From assembly GCF_000377985.1 (NCBI RefSeq), contig NZ_KB899043.1, forward strand, positions 186,001 to 250,000: DNA of 64,000 nt. The letters run 5' to 3'. Both the position numbers and the translations under genes were made by a program. How positions within the stretch are numbered: position 1 is the stretch's first letter; each line of letters begins with the position of its first letter. This document shows, piece by piece, positions 7,539 through 17,468 of the stretch. The notes below the pieces were generated by a model, which made no database searches, was not told the origin of the DNA, and was given only the letters and a program-made list of their open reading frames with translations. The stretch comes from Sporolactobacillus vineae DSM 21990 = SL153 (lineage in GTDB: Bacteria > Bacillota > Bacilli > Bacillales > Sporolactobacillaceae).

Positions 7539-9899
7539 TCATTTGAAGTCGACAACGGTAACGCCGCTTCCCCCTTCGCCCTGATTGCCGAGCCGCGAGC
7601 TTTTGACATTCGGATGACGCTCGATCAATTTGGTCACGCCCTTGCGCAGGGCACCGGTACCCTTCCCGTGGATGATCGACACGCGCGGATAACCGGCGAG
7701 CATGGCTTCATCCAGATATTTTTCCACTTTCAGCATGGCATCCTCATACCGGTCGCCGCGCAGATCCAGTTCCGGACGGACCGTCTCTCCGGACGTCCGG
7801 ACATTGACAACCGGTCGGGTTTTCTTTTCTTCTTTAACCAGTTTCAGGTCCGAATCCTGAACATTCATTTTCAGTACACCGGCCTGAACCAGATATTCAT
7901 GATCATTGATTTTATCAACAATGTACCCATCCTGGCCGAAGCTCGTCATCCGGACATGATCCCCGGATTTGAAGCCGGCAGGCATCTTTTTCGGTACCTG
8001 AATCCGGTGCTTTATTTTCCGCGAGTCTGTGCTTTCCAGCGCATCAAGGGCGTGCGACAGCCGTGTTTTCGCGTCGATCAGCTGATGTTCCTTCACATTG
8101 CCGCTGTTTTTATAGTGGTGCAGGGCCGCGATAATCTCGTCAGCTTCCTGTCTTGCCTTTTTCACCGCACGTTCTGCTTTTTCCTTCGCCTGAATAAGAA
8201 TCTGTTCTTTGTTCCGCTCCAGATCGTTCAGTTTCTTCGTCAGCTCTGCTTCCCGTGCTTGAGCGTCATGTTTCAGTTTCCGGGCGTTTTCCTCTTCGGT
8301 TTCAGCCGCCTTCCGGTTCTGTTCCAGAGACGCAATCATCTTATCGATCTGGTTCGTCTCATGGCTGATCTGCAGACGGGCCTCATCGATGATTTCTTCA
8401 GGCAAACCGAGCTTCTTCGAGATTTCAAACGCGTTGCTGCGTCCGGGAATGCCAAGCAGCAGCCGGTATGTCGGACTGAGCGTTTCAACGTCAAATTCGA
8501 CGCTGGCATTCATGACACCGGGCCGTTCATAGGCGTAGGCTTTGAGTTCGCTGTAATGGGTCGTGCAGACGATCGTCGCGCCGCGTCCGTAAACCGTATC
8601 CAGAATGGCAATCGACAGCGCGGCGCCTTCCTGGGGATCCGTCCCCGCTCCAAGCTCGTCGAAAAGCACCAGGCTCTGGTCGTCAACCTGGCCAAGAATT
8701 CCGACGATGTTGGTCATATGTGAGGAAAATGTGCTCAGGCTCTGCTCAATCGACTGCTCGTCCCCAATATCGGCGAACACCTTCTTGAACACACTGACTT
8801 CCGAGCCCTCTTCCGCGGGGATCTGCAAGCCGGACTGAGCCATCAGCGTGAGCAGACCGGTTGTTTTCAGTGAAACGGTTTTTCCACCGGTGTTCGGTCC
8901 GGTGATGATCAGGGCGTGCGTCTGTTCATCGAAAAGGACATCGATCGGCACCACCCGGTCGGGACTGATCAGCGGATGGCGTGCCCTTTTCAGCCGGATC
9001 ACCCCGCGGTCATTCAGCCGCGGCCGGGATGCTTTCATCTGATGCCCGTAGGATGCTTTGGCAAAGATGAAATCCAGCTGAGCCAGTCCGGCAACCGAGT
9101 CCAGCAGTCCGTCGGCATATTCTGCCGTCTTCTCGGAAAGGACGCGTAAAATGCGTTCCACTTCGTGCCGTTCTTTCGCCCTTGCTTCACTCAGCTGATT
9201 GTTCAGGTCGACGATCGACTGGGGTTCGATAAACAGCGTGGCTCCGGAAGCCGATTGATCATGAACAATGCCCCCGAACGCCCCGCGGTATTCCTGCTTC
9301 ACGGGAATGACCTGGCGATCGTTGCGGATCGTGATGATCGCCTCGGACAGCATCTTTCCACTTGAATGTACGATATTCTCCAGCTTTTGTTTCACCCGGC
9401 TGTCGAAGGTCCGGATCTGGCCGCGGATGTGGCGCAGCGTCGTGCTGGCCGAGTCCATCACGCCGCCCTGATCGTCGATCGCGCTGCGAATCTCCCGTTC
9501 CAGGCCACCGGGCACTGTCATATGCTCAACCAGCCCGGTCAGAATCGGAAGATCCAGTTCCTGATCCTCAGCCAGATCGAGAATAAAGGACTTCATCAGC
9601 CGGATGCCGCGTATGGTGTCGGCAATGTCGATCAGTTCCTTCGCCAGCAGCATGCTGCCGATTTTCGTGCGCTTCAGCGCCGGACGGATGTCCGTAATCC
9701 CGCCGAACGGGATTGACCCTTTAAGCCTCAGTACAGTTGCCCCTTCGTCGGTTTCTTCCTGAAGATTTCTGACCGCTTCAAGAGTTTCCGCCGGCTGCAG
9801 CTGCTCAATTCGGCGCTTACCCAGCGAAGACGCTGTATAGTGCATCAGCTGCTGCTTGATTTTACTGTATTCCAATGCCTTCAGTGCATGGTCGTTCAT
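7539..9899 (-). CDS. mutS2: Endonuclease MutS2 / ribosome-rescue ATPase
   Basis: 786 residues, matching the family. The MutS-type ATPase core contains Walker A GPNTGGKTVS (about 334) and LVLFDELGAGTDP; a long coiled coil spans about 515-625, and a C-terminal Smr nuclease domain contains LDLRGDRYEDAM and IIHGKGTGALR. Family work links MutS2 to suppression of recombination and, in B. subtilis, to splitting collided ribosomes. The start at 9899 (MNDHALKALEYSKIKQQL) is chosen over an in-frame start 90 bases upstream because GAGGGTG precedes it and the longer form would overlap polX. Confidence 0.94.
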   Translation of the reverse strand: MNDHALKALEYSKIKQQLMHYTASSLGKRRIEQLQPAETLEAVRNLQEETDEGATVLRLKGSIPFGGITDIRPALKRTKIGSMLLAKELIDIADTIRGIRLMKSFILDLAEDQELDLPILTGLVEHMTVPGGLEREIRSAIDDQGGVMDSASTTLRHIRGQIRTFDSRVKQKLENIVHSSGKMLSEAIITIRNDRQVIPVKQEYRGAFGGIVHDQSASGATLFIEPQSIVDLNNQLSEARAKERHEVERILRVLSEKTAEYADGLLDSVAGLAQLDFIFAKASYGHQMKASRPRLNDRGVIRLKRARHPLISPDRVVPIDVLFDEQTHALIITGPNTGGKTVSLKTTGLLTLMAQSGLQIPAEEGSEVSVFKKVFADIGDEQSIEQSLSTFSSHMTNIVGILGQVDDQSLVLFDELGAGTDPQEGAALSIAILDTVYGRGATIVCTTHYSELKAYAYERPGVMNASVEFDVETLSPTYRLLLGIPGRSNAFEISKKLGLPEEIIDEARLQISHETNQIDKMIASLEQNRKAAETEEENARKLKHDAQAREAELTKKLNDLERNKEQILIQAKEKAERAVKKARQEADEIIAALHHYKNSGNVKEHQLIDAKTRLSHALDALESTDSRKIKHRIQVPKKMPAGFKSGDHVRMTSFGQDGYIVDKINDHEYLVQAGVLKMNVQDSDLKLVKEEKKTRPVVNVRTSGETVRPELDLRGDRYEDAMLKVEKYLDEAMLAGYPRVSIIHGKGTGALRKGVTKLIERHPNVKSSRLGNQGEGGSGVTVVDFK

Positions 9900-9939
9900 A
9901 ACTTTTATCACCCTCATCAAAGCGGCCTTTTTCCGTTCA

Positions 9940-11661
9940 TCAGCCGGGCTGCTTCCCTGCCTTGATAAAATCGGAAAACTGCGCCGCACTCATCGTATTG
10001 ATCACCGACTCCGGCCGGATCCAGCCACGTACTGCCGTCTGCACACCAAGAGCCATGTCTTCCATCATCTTTTTCGAGTGGCTGTCGGTATCGATGGCAA
10101 TTTTCACGCCGGCCTGCTGGGCTTTTCGGACCCATTTTGCCGACAGATCAAGCCGGTTTCGGTTGCTGTTTAATTCCAGTGCTGTGCCGGTTTCCTTCGC
10201 CAGGCGAATCAGCGCATCCACGTCCACCGGATAGCCCCGCCGTCTCCCAAGCAGACGTCCGGTCGGATGGGCAATCAGCCGCACAAAGGGATTCCTGCAG
10301 GCATTGGCGAGCCGCTTCATGATCTGCTTCTTACTCTGGGAAAAAGAGGAGTGGATCGATGCGATCACAAAGTCAAGCTGTTTCAGAATTTCATCACTAT
10401 AATCGAGCGATCCGTCCGGCAGAATGTCCATTTCCACTCCGGAATAGAGTGTAAAATCAGTAAACCGCGCATTGACACTGGCTACCTCGTCCAGCTGCCG
10501 AAGCAGACGGTCTTCCGAAAGGCCCGTTGCCACACGCAGCGATTTTGAATGGTCGGTCAGGCAGGCATACGCATAGCCTCTGGCTTCCATTGCCTCTGCC
10601 ATCGCCTGAATCGTCTCATTCCCGTCGCTCCAGGTAGAATGCATGTGCAGATCGCCCTTAATATCCGAGAGACGGATCAGTCCGAGCGGTGCCTCCATGG
10701 CCCGCTCGACTTCATCCGTGCCCTCGCGTACTTCCGGGGGAATGTCGTTTAACCCAAGGTGATGATAGAACGCCGCTTCGCTGGAAAACGTCAGCACCGG
10801 TCCCTGTACCGGGGTTACGCCGTACTCGCTGATCTTCTCCCCGTGTTCTTTGGCCAGATGCCTGAGCAGAATATTGTGGTCCCTGGACCCGGTAAAGTGA
10901 TGAAGCATCATGATGAAGTCCGCTGCCGAGGTAAATCTGAAATCAACGGAGACGCCGTAAGTATCCGGAAGCACGACCGTCATTTTGGCTTCGCCCTGAC
11001 CGGTCACTTCTCTAACGTTAAGGCGCTCTCTGATCTGGCCTGAAACGCCTTCCGGATCCGCCGTCTCAATCACAAAATCCAGGTCTTTCATGGATTCCCT
11101 GGCACGCCGCAGACTGCCGGCACGAGAGAAGCGGACGATCCCCGGAATAGTGACCAGTACTTTCTCAATCGACTCGGCCAGACCGACCATGTAGGCAATG
11201 GGCAGTTCTGCCGGCCGCTGGTTCAATTTCTGTACCGCTTCGAGCAATTTTTCTTCTGTTTTCTCGCCGAATCCCGGAAGTGCCCGGACTTTTCCGGATT
11301 GACATGCCTGGATGAGCGAGGCCGTATCCGTGACGTTCAGTTCACGATACAGGCGGCCGATTTTCTTACCGCCGAGCCCCTGGATCTTCACCAGTTCCAG
11401 GAGACTTGCAGGGACTTCCTGTTTCAGTGTATTCAGCACGGAAGACTCACCGGTCGCGATCAGTTCCCTGATGACATCGCCTGTTCCCTTGCCGATCCCT
11501 TTGATTTTGCTGAAGTCATCGATCCCGCCGATCGACCGTTCATCGGTTTCCAGAGCCTGTCCGGCGCGGCGGTAAGCAGTAATTTTAAACGGATTCTCTC
11601 CCTGTATTTCCAGATACAGGGCAATACGATCGAGAACATCAATGACCTGCTTCTTATCCAC
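9940..11661 (-). CDS. polX: Family X DNA polymerase / 3'-5' exonuclease PolX
   Basis: Gap-filling repair polymerase joined to a PHP-domain nuclease; 573 residues. The N-terminal part has helix-hairpin-helix motifs (IKGIGKGTGDVI, IQGLGGKKIGRLY) and the polymerase nucleotidyltransferase segment GSLRRARESMKDLDFVIET (about 185). The C-terminal PHP domain has KGDLHMHSTWSDGNETIQ, LTDHS, GVEMDIL, IAHPTGR and DTDSH, so the metal ligands look intact. The GTG at 11661 aligns with the B. subtilis N-terminus; a GTG nine bases upstream is possible. It lies between cvpA and mutS2, close enough for one transcript. Confidence 0.94.
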   Translation of the reverse strand: MDKKQVIDVLDRIALYLEIQGENPFKITAYRRAGQALETDERSIGGIDDFSKIKGIGKGTGDVIRELIATGESSVLNTLKQEVPASLLELVKIQGLGGKKIGRLYRELNVTDTASLIQACQSGKVRALPGFGEKTEEKLLEAVQKLNQRPAELPIAYMVGLAESIEKVLVTIPGIVRFSRAGSLRRARESMKDLDFVIETADPEGVSGQIRERLNVREVTGQGEAKMTVVLPDTYGVSVDFRFTSAADFIMMLHHFTGSRDHNILLRHLAKEHGEKISEYGVTPVQGPVLTFSSEAAFYHHLGLNDIPPEVREGTDEVERAMEAPLGLIRLSDIKGDLHMHSTWSDGNETIQAMAEAMEARGYAYACLTDHSKSLRVATGLSEDRLLRQLDEVASVNARFTDFTLYSGVEMDILPDGSLDYSDEILKQLDFVIASIHSSFSQSKKQIMKRLANACRNPFVRLIAHPTGRLLGRRRGYPVDVDALIRLAKETGTALELNSNRNRLDLSAKWVRKAQQAGVKIAIDTDSHSKKMMEDMALGVQTAVRGWIRPESVINTMSAAQFSDFIKAGKQPG

Positions 11662-11704
11662 ACGACTCACTCTTTTCCAACTGAAAAGTGACGCTGAATC
11701 CTTT

Positions 11705-12259
11705 TTACCGGGAAACGGAGCCGATCAGCCCGGCCCACAGACTTTGCAGCGTTTTCGAGAATCCCGGCGTATGTCCGATAATCGCCTGAGCCAGCGACGA
11801 CCCATGGATCGACGACTGCACCCAGCTGATCGGCGTTAAGGCACCAACAAACAGCAGGATGAAGACAATCAGGTACAGTTCGGCAAAACCGAACAGGCCC
11901 CCCGTCAGATGATTGACGGAACGGAGAATCGGCAGTTCCGCCAGAAAATCGAGCATATGTCCGATAATCGTTAAAATAATTTTTGTCGCCAGAAAAAGGA
12001 TCAGAAAAGCGATGGCCTGATAATAAGCCGACTGCAGATCCGTCGTGCCAAGAAAACTGAACGTCCCGCTGTTTGCGGCCGACGTCGGAAACGGAATCCA
12101 GAGTCTGACCGTCGGCGCCAGCTGCCTGTAATACAGAAAAGCAACGATATATGCGATGATGAATCCCGCCAGATGAACGAGCTGGAGCACCAGCCCGCGC
12201 CGGAACCCCATAAAGAATCCCGAAGCAAGAAGGATCAGTATAATCAGATTGAGCATCAT
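11705..12259 (-). CDS. CvpA family membrane protein
   Basis: 184 residues with four hydrophobic segments (about 2-20, 25-45, 78-100 and 118-142), matching the colicin V production protein family (YshB of B. subtilis), whose role in Firmicutes is not established. It begins MMLNLIILILLASGFFMGFRRG. The gene is separated from pheT by a terminator and precedes polX by about 43 bases. In B. subtilis rnhC and zapA lie between pheT and this gene; neither is present here. Confidence 0.87.
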   Translation of the reverse strand: MMLNLIILILLASGFFMGFRRGLVLQLVHLAGFIIAYIVAFLYYRQLAPTVRLWIPFPTSAANSGTFSFLGTTDLQSAYYQAIAFLILFLATKIILTIIGHMLDFLAELPILRSVNHLTGGLFGFAELYLIVFILLFVGALTPISWVQSSIHGSSLAQAIIGHTPGFSKTLQSLWAGLIGSVSR

Positions 12260-12420
12260 GTTAACACCAGCTTTCGATAATCATTCACTGCTCTAATCAT
12301 ATCAAAAACCTGATGGTAAATGAAGTGAGCGCAGAGGGAGCTGTGGCGCGCAGCAGTTTTTTGCTGAAGACCGAAAACTTCACTGCGAAGACCGATAAAC
12401 TTGTCCGGGCCCACTTTTGC

Positions 12421-12455
12421 AAAAAAAAAGAGAACGGGCCGGAGCCTGTCCTCTT
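12421..12455 (-). terminator. Terminator downstream of pheT
   Basis: Minus-strand hairpin with arms AGAGGACAGGC and GGCCCGTTCTCT followed by nine T residues, 15 bases past the pheT stop. Confidence 0.88.
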
Positions 12456-12469
12456 CAATCCATTCAGTT

Positions 12470-14881
12470 TCAGCCGCGCAGTTCGGCCCCGCATTCTTCT
12501 TCACACGCTTTGAGAATCCGGTCATGGACCGCATTAACCTCGTCATCGGTCAGCGTGCGTTCCGGATCAAAGTAAGTGAGCGAGAAAGCCATCGACTTCT
12601 CGTCTTTGGCCACATGTCCGCCTTCATAGACGTCGAACAGGCGGACAGACTGAAGCAGCGGTGCACCGTTTTTCTGAATCACATGGTACAGATCTGCAGC
12701 AGGGACCGTCCGTTTGACCACCAGTGCAATATCCCGGGCGGTCGACGGGAAGCGCGGCAGCCCGCTGTAGACAATTTCCGGCTGCTTCCCGCGCAGCAGC
12801 GGTTCGATCGCGATTTCGAAAACAAAGGTCGGATTCAGCTCTTCCTTTTTCAGCACGGCCGGATGGAGGGCACCGACATAGCCGATGACCTTGCCGTCCA
12901 GGAAGACGTCCGCCGTCTGTCCCGGATGCAGGCCTTCCCTTTTTGCCGGACGATAGTCGATCCGGTCCGAAAGCGCCAGCGCGTCGAACAGGTTCTCCAG
13001 AATCCCCTTTGCCGTAAAGAAATCAACCGGCTGCGGTTCGCCTTCCCAGTTGCGTTCTGTCCGGTTTCCGGTGATTGCGCCGGCAAGGTGCTCCTCTTCA
13101 TCCGGACGCGGATCTCCTGATTTGGGAAGAAAAACTTTTCCGATTTCATAGAATGCGACATCTGTCATCTGCCGGTTCAGATGATAGCCGACTGCATTGA
13201 TCAGCTGCGGTACGATACTTTCCCGCAGCACTGCGTGCTCTTCACTCATCGGCCAGATGACCCGTGTCGGCCTGCGATCCGTATCATGGATGGTATAGGC
13301 TGCGGCATTTTCGTCTGTCGTCAGTGAATAGGTGAATGCCTGGTTCAGCCCGCAGTCCTCCATCAGCTGTTCCGTCCGCCGCATCAGTTTCTGGTACGGA
13401 GTCAGGCTTGCCTTGATCGCTTCGCCTTCCGGCAGTGTTGCCGGCAGGTTATTGTAGCCGTAGATCCGTCCGACTTCTTCAACCAGATCTTCAGGAATCG
13501 ACACATCGAAGCGTCGTGTCGGAACGCTGACATGAAGCGTATCGCCCTCAATCGCGGCAGTGAACCCAAGCCGTTTCAGAATCCCGCTGATCTGTTCCGG
13601 CGGCAGCCCGGCACCGAGCACCCGGTTGATCTTCTGCCAGGGCATGGTAATCGTCTGCTCCGCCACAGTCTGCGGTCCTTGCCCGACGATGCCCCTAAGA
13701 ACCTTAGCGGATGCATATTTCGTCAGCAGCTCGGCCGCACGATCCGATGCCGCCGCGACGCGGTTGCGGTCGACCCCTTTTTCATAGCGGCTGCTCGCTG
13801 ACGTCCGCATCTGCAGGTGCAGCGCCGCCTTCCGGATCGTCATCGGGTCAAAAATGGCCGATTCAAGCAGCACCGTATGTGTGTCTGCAGTTACTTCAGA
13901 ACTCTCTCCGCCCATGACCCCGGCGACGGCTTCCGCTTTCTTTCCATTGGTAATGACGACATCCGTCGGTTCAAGCTTTCTCTGCTGCTTGTCCAGCGTT
14001 TCAATCGTCTCGTTCTCACCGGCGAAGCGGACCAGCACGTGATTCGAACCAAAGGCATCAAAATCGAAGGTGTGCAGCGGCTGGCCGTACTCCAGCATGA
14101 CGTAGTTGGAAATATCGACCACGTTGCTGATCGGCCGGATACCGGCGGCGATCAGGCGCAGCTGCATCCAGCGCGGCGACGGGCCTACCTGAATGCCCTT
14201 GATCAGCCGGGCCCCGTAGTAGGGCACCTTGTCACCGGCATCGACCGCCACACTGATGGCATCTGCTGCCGCCTCATCCGTTTCATGCGGATCAGGCACC
14301 GGAATATGGACAGGCCGGTTCAGCACCGCGCCCACTTCGTAAGCAACGCCGATCATATTCATACAGTGCGCACTGCTGACAAGAATATCCAGATCGAGAA
14401 TCGCATCGTCCAGGTTGAGATACGGCAGCGCATCCGCACCGACCGGCACCTCGTCGTCAAACACATAGATTCCGTCTTCATACGGTGCCAGCGCCTTATC
14501 GACACCCAGTTCGCTCAGCGCGCAGATCATCCCGTTCGACTCTTCGCCGCGGAACTTCGTGCGCTTGATCGATACATGGCCGGCGATCCGGGCACCGTTT
14601 GTCGCCACAGGCACCTTCTGCCCGGCGGCGACGTTCGGGGCGCCGCAGACAATCTGCACCGTCTCTGAACCGAGATCGACCTGACACAGGTGCAGGTGAT
14701 CGGATTCCGGATGCGGCTCGCACGTTAAAATTTTCCCGACGACAATGTTCTTGAGCCCTTCTCCGGGATACGTCAGATGTTCTACTTCAATTCCGGAGTT
14801 GGTGATCCGGTCGGCCAGCGCTTCCGGCGTCACCCCGTCCAGATCGACAAAATCTTTTAACCACTTATAAGAAACCAGCAT
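12470..14881 (-). CDS. pheT: Phenylalanyl-tRNA synthetase beta subunit
   Basis: Forms the alpha2-beta2 enzyme that charges tRNA-Phe. 803 residues. The N-terminal tRNA-binding (EMAP-like) domain spans about 40-150 with VVGKILTCEPHPESDHLHLC and IVCGAPNVAAGQKVPVA, followed by the B3/4 editing domain, the B5 domain (about 400-475), the synthetase core-like domain and the C-terminal FDX-ACB domain (about 708-800, with FPSTARDIALVV). It starts 16 bases after pheS and shares its T-box leader. Confidence 0.97.
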   Translation of the reverse strand: MLVSYKWLKDFVDLDGVTPEALADRITNSGIEVEHLTYPGEGLKNIVVGKILTCEPHPESDHLHLCQVDLGSETVQIVCGAPNVAAGQKVPVATNGARIAGHVSIKRTKFRGEESNGMICALSELGVDKALAPYEDGIYVFDDEVPVGADALPYLNLDDAILDLDILVSSAHCMNMIGVAYEVGAVLNRPVHIPVPDPHETDEAAADAISVAVDAGDKVPYYGARLIKGIQVGPSPRWMQLRLIAAGIRPISNVVDISNYVMLEYGQPLHTFDFDAFGSNHVLVRFAGENETIETLDKQQRKLEPTDVVITNGKKAEAVAGVMGGESSEVTADTHTVLLESAIFDPMTIRKAALHLQMRTSASSRYEKGVDRNRVAAASDRAAELLTKYASAKVLRGIVGQGPQTVAEQTITMPWQKINRVLGAGLPPEQISGILKRLGFTAAIEGDTLHVSVPTRRFDVSIPEDLVEEVGRIYGYNNLPATLPEGEAIKASLTPYQKLMRRTEQLMEDCGLNQAFTYSLTTDENAAAYTIHDTDRRPTRVIWPMSEEHAVLRESIVPQLINAVGYHLNRQMTDVAFYEIGKVFLPKSGDPRPDEEEHLAGAITGNRTERNWEGEPQPVDFFTAKGILENLFDALALSDRIDYRPAKREGLHPGQTADVFLDGKVIGYVGALHPAVLKKEELNPTFVFEIAIEPLLRGKQPEIVYSGLPRFPSTARDIALVVKRTVPAADLYHVIQKNGAPLLQSVRLFDVYEGGHVAKDEKSMAFSLTYFDPERTLTDDEVNAVHDRILKACEEECGAELRG

Positions 14882-14896
14882 TGTCTCTCTCTCCCT

Positions 14897-15940
14897 TTAA
14901 GCCCGCCTGAATTGATTCAGAAAACGGATATCGTCCGTATAGAAATGTCTGATGTCTTCAATCCCGTACTTCAGCATCGCAATCCGTTCCGGCCCCATGC
15001 CGAAAGCGAATCCTGTATAGACCGACGGATCAAAACCCGACATCCGCAGCACATTGGGATGCACCATGCCGGCGCCGAGGATTTCGATCCAGCCGGTACC
15101 CTTGCAGACGGCACAGCCATGGCCGCCGCAGCGGAAACAGGAAATATCCATTTCAACAGAAGGTTCGGTAAACGGGAAAAAGCTCGGCCGCAGCCGAATC
15201 TCGCGGTCTTCACCAAAAATATGCTTGGCAAACACGGTCAATACGCCTTTCAGATCACTGAGCCGGATATGCTTATCGACGCACAGCCCCTCGATTTGCA
15301 TGAACTGGTGGGAATGCGTCGCATCATCCGTATCGCGCCGGTACACTTTGCCCGGGCAGATAATCTTCACCGGACCCTTGCCTTTGTGCGCTTCCAGCGT
15401 CCGCGCCTGCATCGGCGACGTATGCGTCCGCATCAGAATCTCATCGGTGATGTAAAAAGAGTCCTGCATATCACGCGCCGGATGATCCTTCGGCAGATTC
15501 AGCGCTTCAAAATTGTAGTAGTCTTCCTCAACCTCGGGTCCTTCGGCAACTGAGAATCCAAGCCCGATAAACAGATCTTCCACCTCACGAATAACGGAGG
15601 CGAGTAAGTGGTGGCTGCCGGTCCGGATCTTTCGTCCCGGCAGCGTCACATCGATTTTCTCGTTTTCCAGTTCCTTTTCAAGCAGCTTTTGTTCAAGCTC
15701 CGCTTTCTTTGTATCAATGATGTTTCCAATCGCATTTCGGACATCGTTGGCCAGCTGGCCGATGACCGGGCGCTCTTCCTTACTCAGCTTGCCCATGCCC
15801 TTCAATATTTCCGTGATCGGTCCTTTTTTACCGAGAAAACGGACCCGCAGATCCTGAAGGTTCTTCAGATCTTCCGCCGACTCCACGTTTTCGAACGCTT
15901 TCCTGCGCAGTTCCATCAACTTTTCCTGCAGCACATTCAT
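14897..15940 (-). CDS. pheS: Phenylalanyl-tRNA synthetase alpha subunit
   Basis: Catalytic subunit, 347 residues. An N-terminal coiled coil (about 1-90) precedes the class II core; seen are [19 protein letters not shown], motif 2-like residues around [39 protein letters not shown] and motif 3 at [20 protein letters not shown] sits just before the ATG. It is transcribed through a T-box leader with a UUC specifier, so uncharged tRNA-Phe should switch on pheST. Confidence 0.97.
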   Translation of the reverse strand: MNVLQEKLMELRRKAFENVESAEDLKNLQDLRVRFLGKKGPITEILKGMGKLSKEERPVIGQLANDVRNAIGNIIDTKKAELEQKLLEKELENEKIDVTLPGRKIRTGSHHLLASVIREVEDLFIGLGFSVAEGPEVEEDYYNFEALNLPKDHPARDMQDSFYITDEILMRTHTSPMQARTLEAHKGKGPVKIICPGKVYRRDTDDATHSHQFMQIEGLCVDKHIRLSDLKGVLTVFAKHIFGEDREIRLRPSFFPFTEPSVEMDISCFRCGGHGCAVCKGTGWIEILGAGMVHPNVLRMSGFDPSVYTGFAFGMGPERIAMLKYGIEDIRHFYTDDIRFLNQFRRA

Positions 15941-15983
15941 TTCTTCCCTTCTGGCATTCCTCTGAAATTTTTACCGGATCACA

Positions 15984-16018
15984 AAAAACGCCCCGCCCCT
16001 GAAAAGGGACGAAGCGTC
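15984..16018 (-). terminator. T-box terminator of pheS leader
   Basis: Minus-strand hairpin of about 13 pairs, ACGCTTCGTCCCT against AGGGGCGGGGCGT, followed by TTTTT. It directly follows the T-box core, whose bases can pair alternatively to form the antiterminator. Confidence 0.88.
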
Positions 16019-16275
16019 GCGGTACCACCCTTGTTGACATTTCTGTAAGACAATGCCCACTCGATATCGGATAACGGCGAAAAACCGGCACACTCTAAAC
16101 GAAAACCTGTCTTCGAATGTACAGCTCCGGAGCGAATTCCCGCTGTCCGTTCCGCAAACACGCTTTCAGTCGGTGACGTGTTCTCCCTGAGCGGCGGTGC
16201 AGCCGTACTGCTCTCCTTCATTGCTTTTGCTTCAGCAACCATGAGAAAGCATTCAGCATTTTTCTCAGTTGGTAT
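15984..16275 (-). ncRNA. T-box leader of pheST, specifier UUC (Phe)
   Basis: The minus strand has the T-box core AGGGTGGTACCGCG (16018-16031), preceded by AACA, and a terminator right after it. Upstream lies a large stem I region containing ATGAAGGAGAGCAGTA and AGGGAGAACACG. The specifier loop is GGAATTCGCTCCGGAGCTG, giving TTC at 16134-16136, a phenylalanine codon that matches the downstream genes. The leader is about 290 bases. Confidence 0.93.
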
Positions 16276-16280
16276 CTCTA

Positions 16281-16309
16281 AGTATAGGCATTTCACGCCT
16301 GATGTGCAA
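16281..16309 (-). promoter_or_regulatory. pheS leader promoter
   Basis: Minus-strand -35 TTGCAC (16304-16309), 17-base spacer, -10 TATACT (16281-16286). The -35 lies inside the last codons of the upstream methyltransferase gene. Confidence 0.82.
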
Positions 16310-17069
16310 GTTCATCCGCACTCAACCAGTACAGCAGGATGCCCGCCGCCACGGCGACGTTCATCGACTCGGCCCGGCCGGCCATCGGAATCCTGATCTG
16401 TATATCGGTTTCGGCAAGCAGTTCCGGCTGAGCGCCGTTCCCTTCATTGCCGACGATCAGGGCATAATCATTTTTGTCCCCGTCTGTCTTTTTCATATTC
16501 TGCCCCTGCAGAGAAGAACCGTAAATCGGAATGCCCTGCTGCTTCATTGCCGCAACAACCGTAAACAGATTGCGATGGACAACCGGCAGGTGAAAATGAG
16601 AGCCCTGTGCCGACCGGAGCGTTTTGCCGTTATAGCCGTCGACGCACCCTTCACCGAGAAAAACAGCATCCAGTCCGAATGCATCTGCTGTCCGGATCAG
16701 TGTCCCGAGATTGCCCGGGTCCTGGACGCCGTCAATGAGCAGGTAACGCCCCTGATGGACGGTCACCGCCGGCTGCACCATCCGGCAGACGGCAATGATC
16801 CCCTGCGGTGTCTCCGTCTGGGATAGTTCGGTAAAAATTTTATGCGTCACCTGATAGACTTCAACATCGTCGAGCGGCCAGTCTTCCGGCAGACGGAAAG
16901 CTTCGTCAATAAGCACGGCACTCAGCAGGTGACGGGCCGAGAAAGCTGCTTCCTGGACCAGATGCGGGCCTTCCAGCAAATACATCTGTTCCCGCTCCCG
17001 CCATTTTCGCAGCTTCAGCTTTTTCCACAATTTAACTTTTTCATTTTGCATCGAAACCATTCGTCTCAA
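16293..17069 (-). CDS. ysgA: SpoU/TrmH family RNA 2'-O-methyltransferase
   Basis: Probable 23S rRNA or tRNA ribose methyltransferase, 258 residues. Residues about 10-35 (VKLWKKLKLRKWREREQMYLL) are the substrate-binding N-terminus. The SPOUT trefoil-knot motifs follow: VQDPGNLGTLIRTADAFG, LIVGNEGNGAQPEL and IRIPMAGRAESMNVAVAAGILLY. TTG at 17069 is chosen because AAAGGGG lies nine bases upstream; the in-frame ATG at 17060 is the alternative. In B. subtilis ysgA also neighbours sspI. Exact target base unknown. Confidence 0.88.
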   Translation of the reverse strand: MRRMVSMQNEKVKLWKKLKLRKWREREQMYLLEGPHLVQEAAFSARHLLSAVLIDEAFRLPEDWPLDDVEVYQVTHKIFTELSQTETPQGIIAVCRMVQPAVTVHQGRYLLIDGVQDPGNLGTLIRTADAFGLDAVFLGEGCVDGYNGKTLRSAQGSHFHLPVVHRNLFTVVAAMKQQGIPIYGSSLQGQNMKKTDGDKNDYALIVGNEGNGAQPELLAETDIQIRIPMAGRAESMNVAVAAGILLYWLSADELAHQA

Positions 17070-17101
17070 ACAAAGGAACCCCTTTAACACACTCTGAAGC
17101 G

Positions 17102-17130
17102 GTATAAACCACTGCTTTTAATCCATACTA
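17102..17130 (+). promoter_or_regulatory. Forespore (sigma-G type) promoter of sspI
   Basis: GTATA at 17102-17106, 17 bases, then CATACTA at 17124-17130. This fits the sigma-G pattern (GNATR, 17-18 bases, CATNNTA) and lies about 45 bases before the sspI start. A second CATACTG follows at 17134-17140. Confidence 0.65.
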
Positions 17131-17176
17131 TACCATACTGTCTGAAAAAATTGCTTGCAGAAAGAAGGAAGGCACC

Positions 17177-17380
17177 ATGGATCTTGATATTCGCCGCGCC
17201 GTACTGCAAAATCTGAAAGGAAATAATAAAGAGCAGCTGCAGGAAACGATCGTCGACGCCATTACCAACGGAGAAGAAAAAATGCTTCCGGGTCTCGGCG
17301 TGCTGATGGAAGTCATCTGGAACAAAGCGGACGCCCCATTCCGTGACCAGATGCTCATGCGGCTGGAACAAGGCGTCTGA
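17177..17380 (+). CDS. sspI: Small acid-soluble spore protein SspI
   Basis: 67 residues. The segment [20 protein letters not shown] followed by LMEVIW is diagnostic of SspI, a minor spore protein made only in the developing forespore and degraded at germination. AAGAAGGAAGG precedes the ATG. One of very few plus-strand genes here, divergent from ysgA and closed by its own terminator. Together with the forespore-type promoter it is the clearest sign that the organism forms endospores. Confidence 0.95.
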   Translation: MDLDIRRAVLQNLKGNNKEQLQETIVDAITNGEEKMLPGLGVLMEVIWNKADAPFRDQMLMRLEQGV

Positions 17381-17410
17381 TTTCCGTTTTCCAGATCAAG
17401 CAGAGTTCAA

Positions 17411-17456
17411 ACGAGCTGCCTCATCATGATCATTGATGAGGCAGCCCGTTTTTTTA
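17411..17456 (+). terminator. Terminator of sspI
   Basis: Long hairpin with arms GCTGCCTCATCA and TGATGAGGCAGC followed by CCGTTTTTTT on the plus strand, about 30 bases past the sspI stop. It also separates sspI from the convergent azlD. Confidence 0.9.
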
Positions 17457-17468
17457 CAGATTCCTGAT

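Noticed and set aside
15979-16296. 105-codon ORF upstream of pheS
   Set aside because: It lies entirely within the T-box leader; its codons are conserved RNA motifs.
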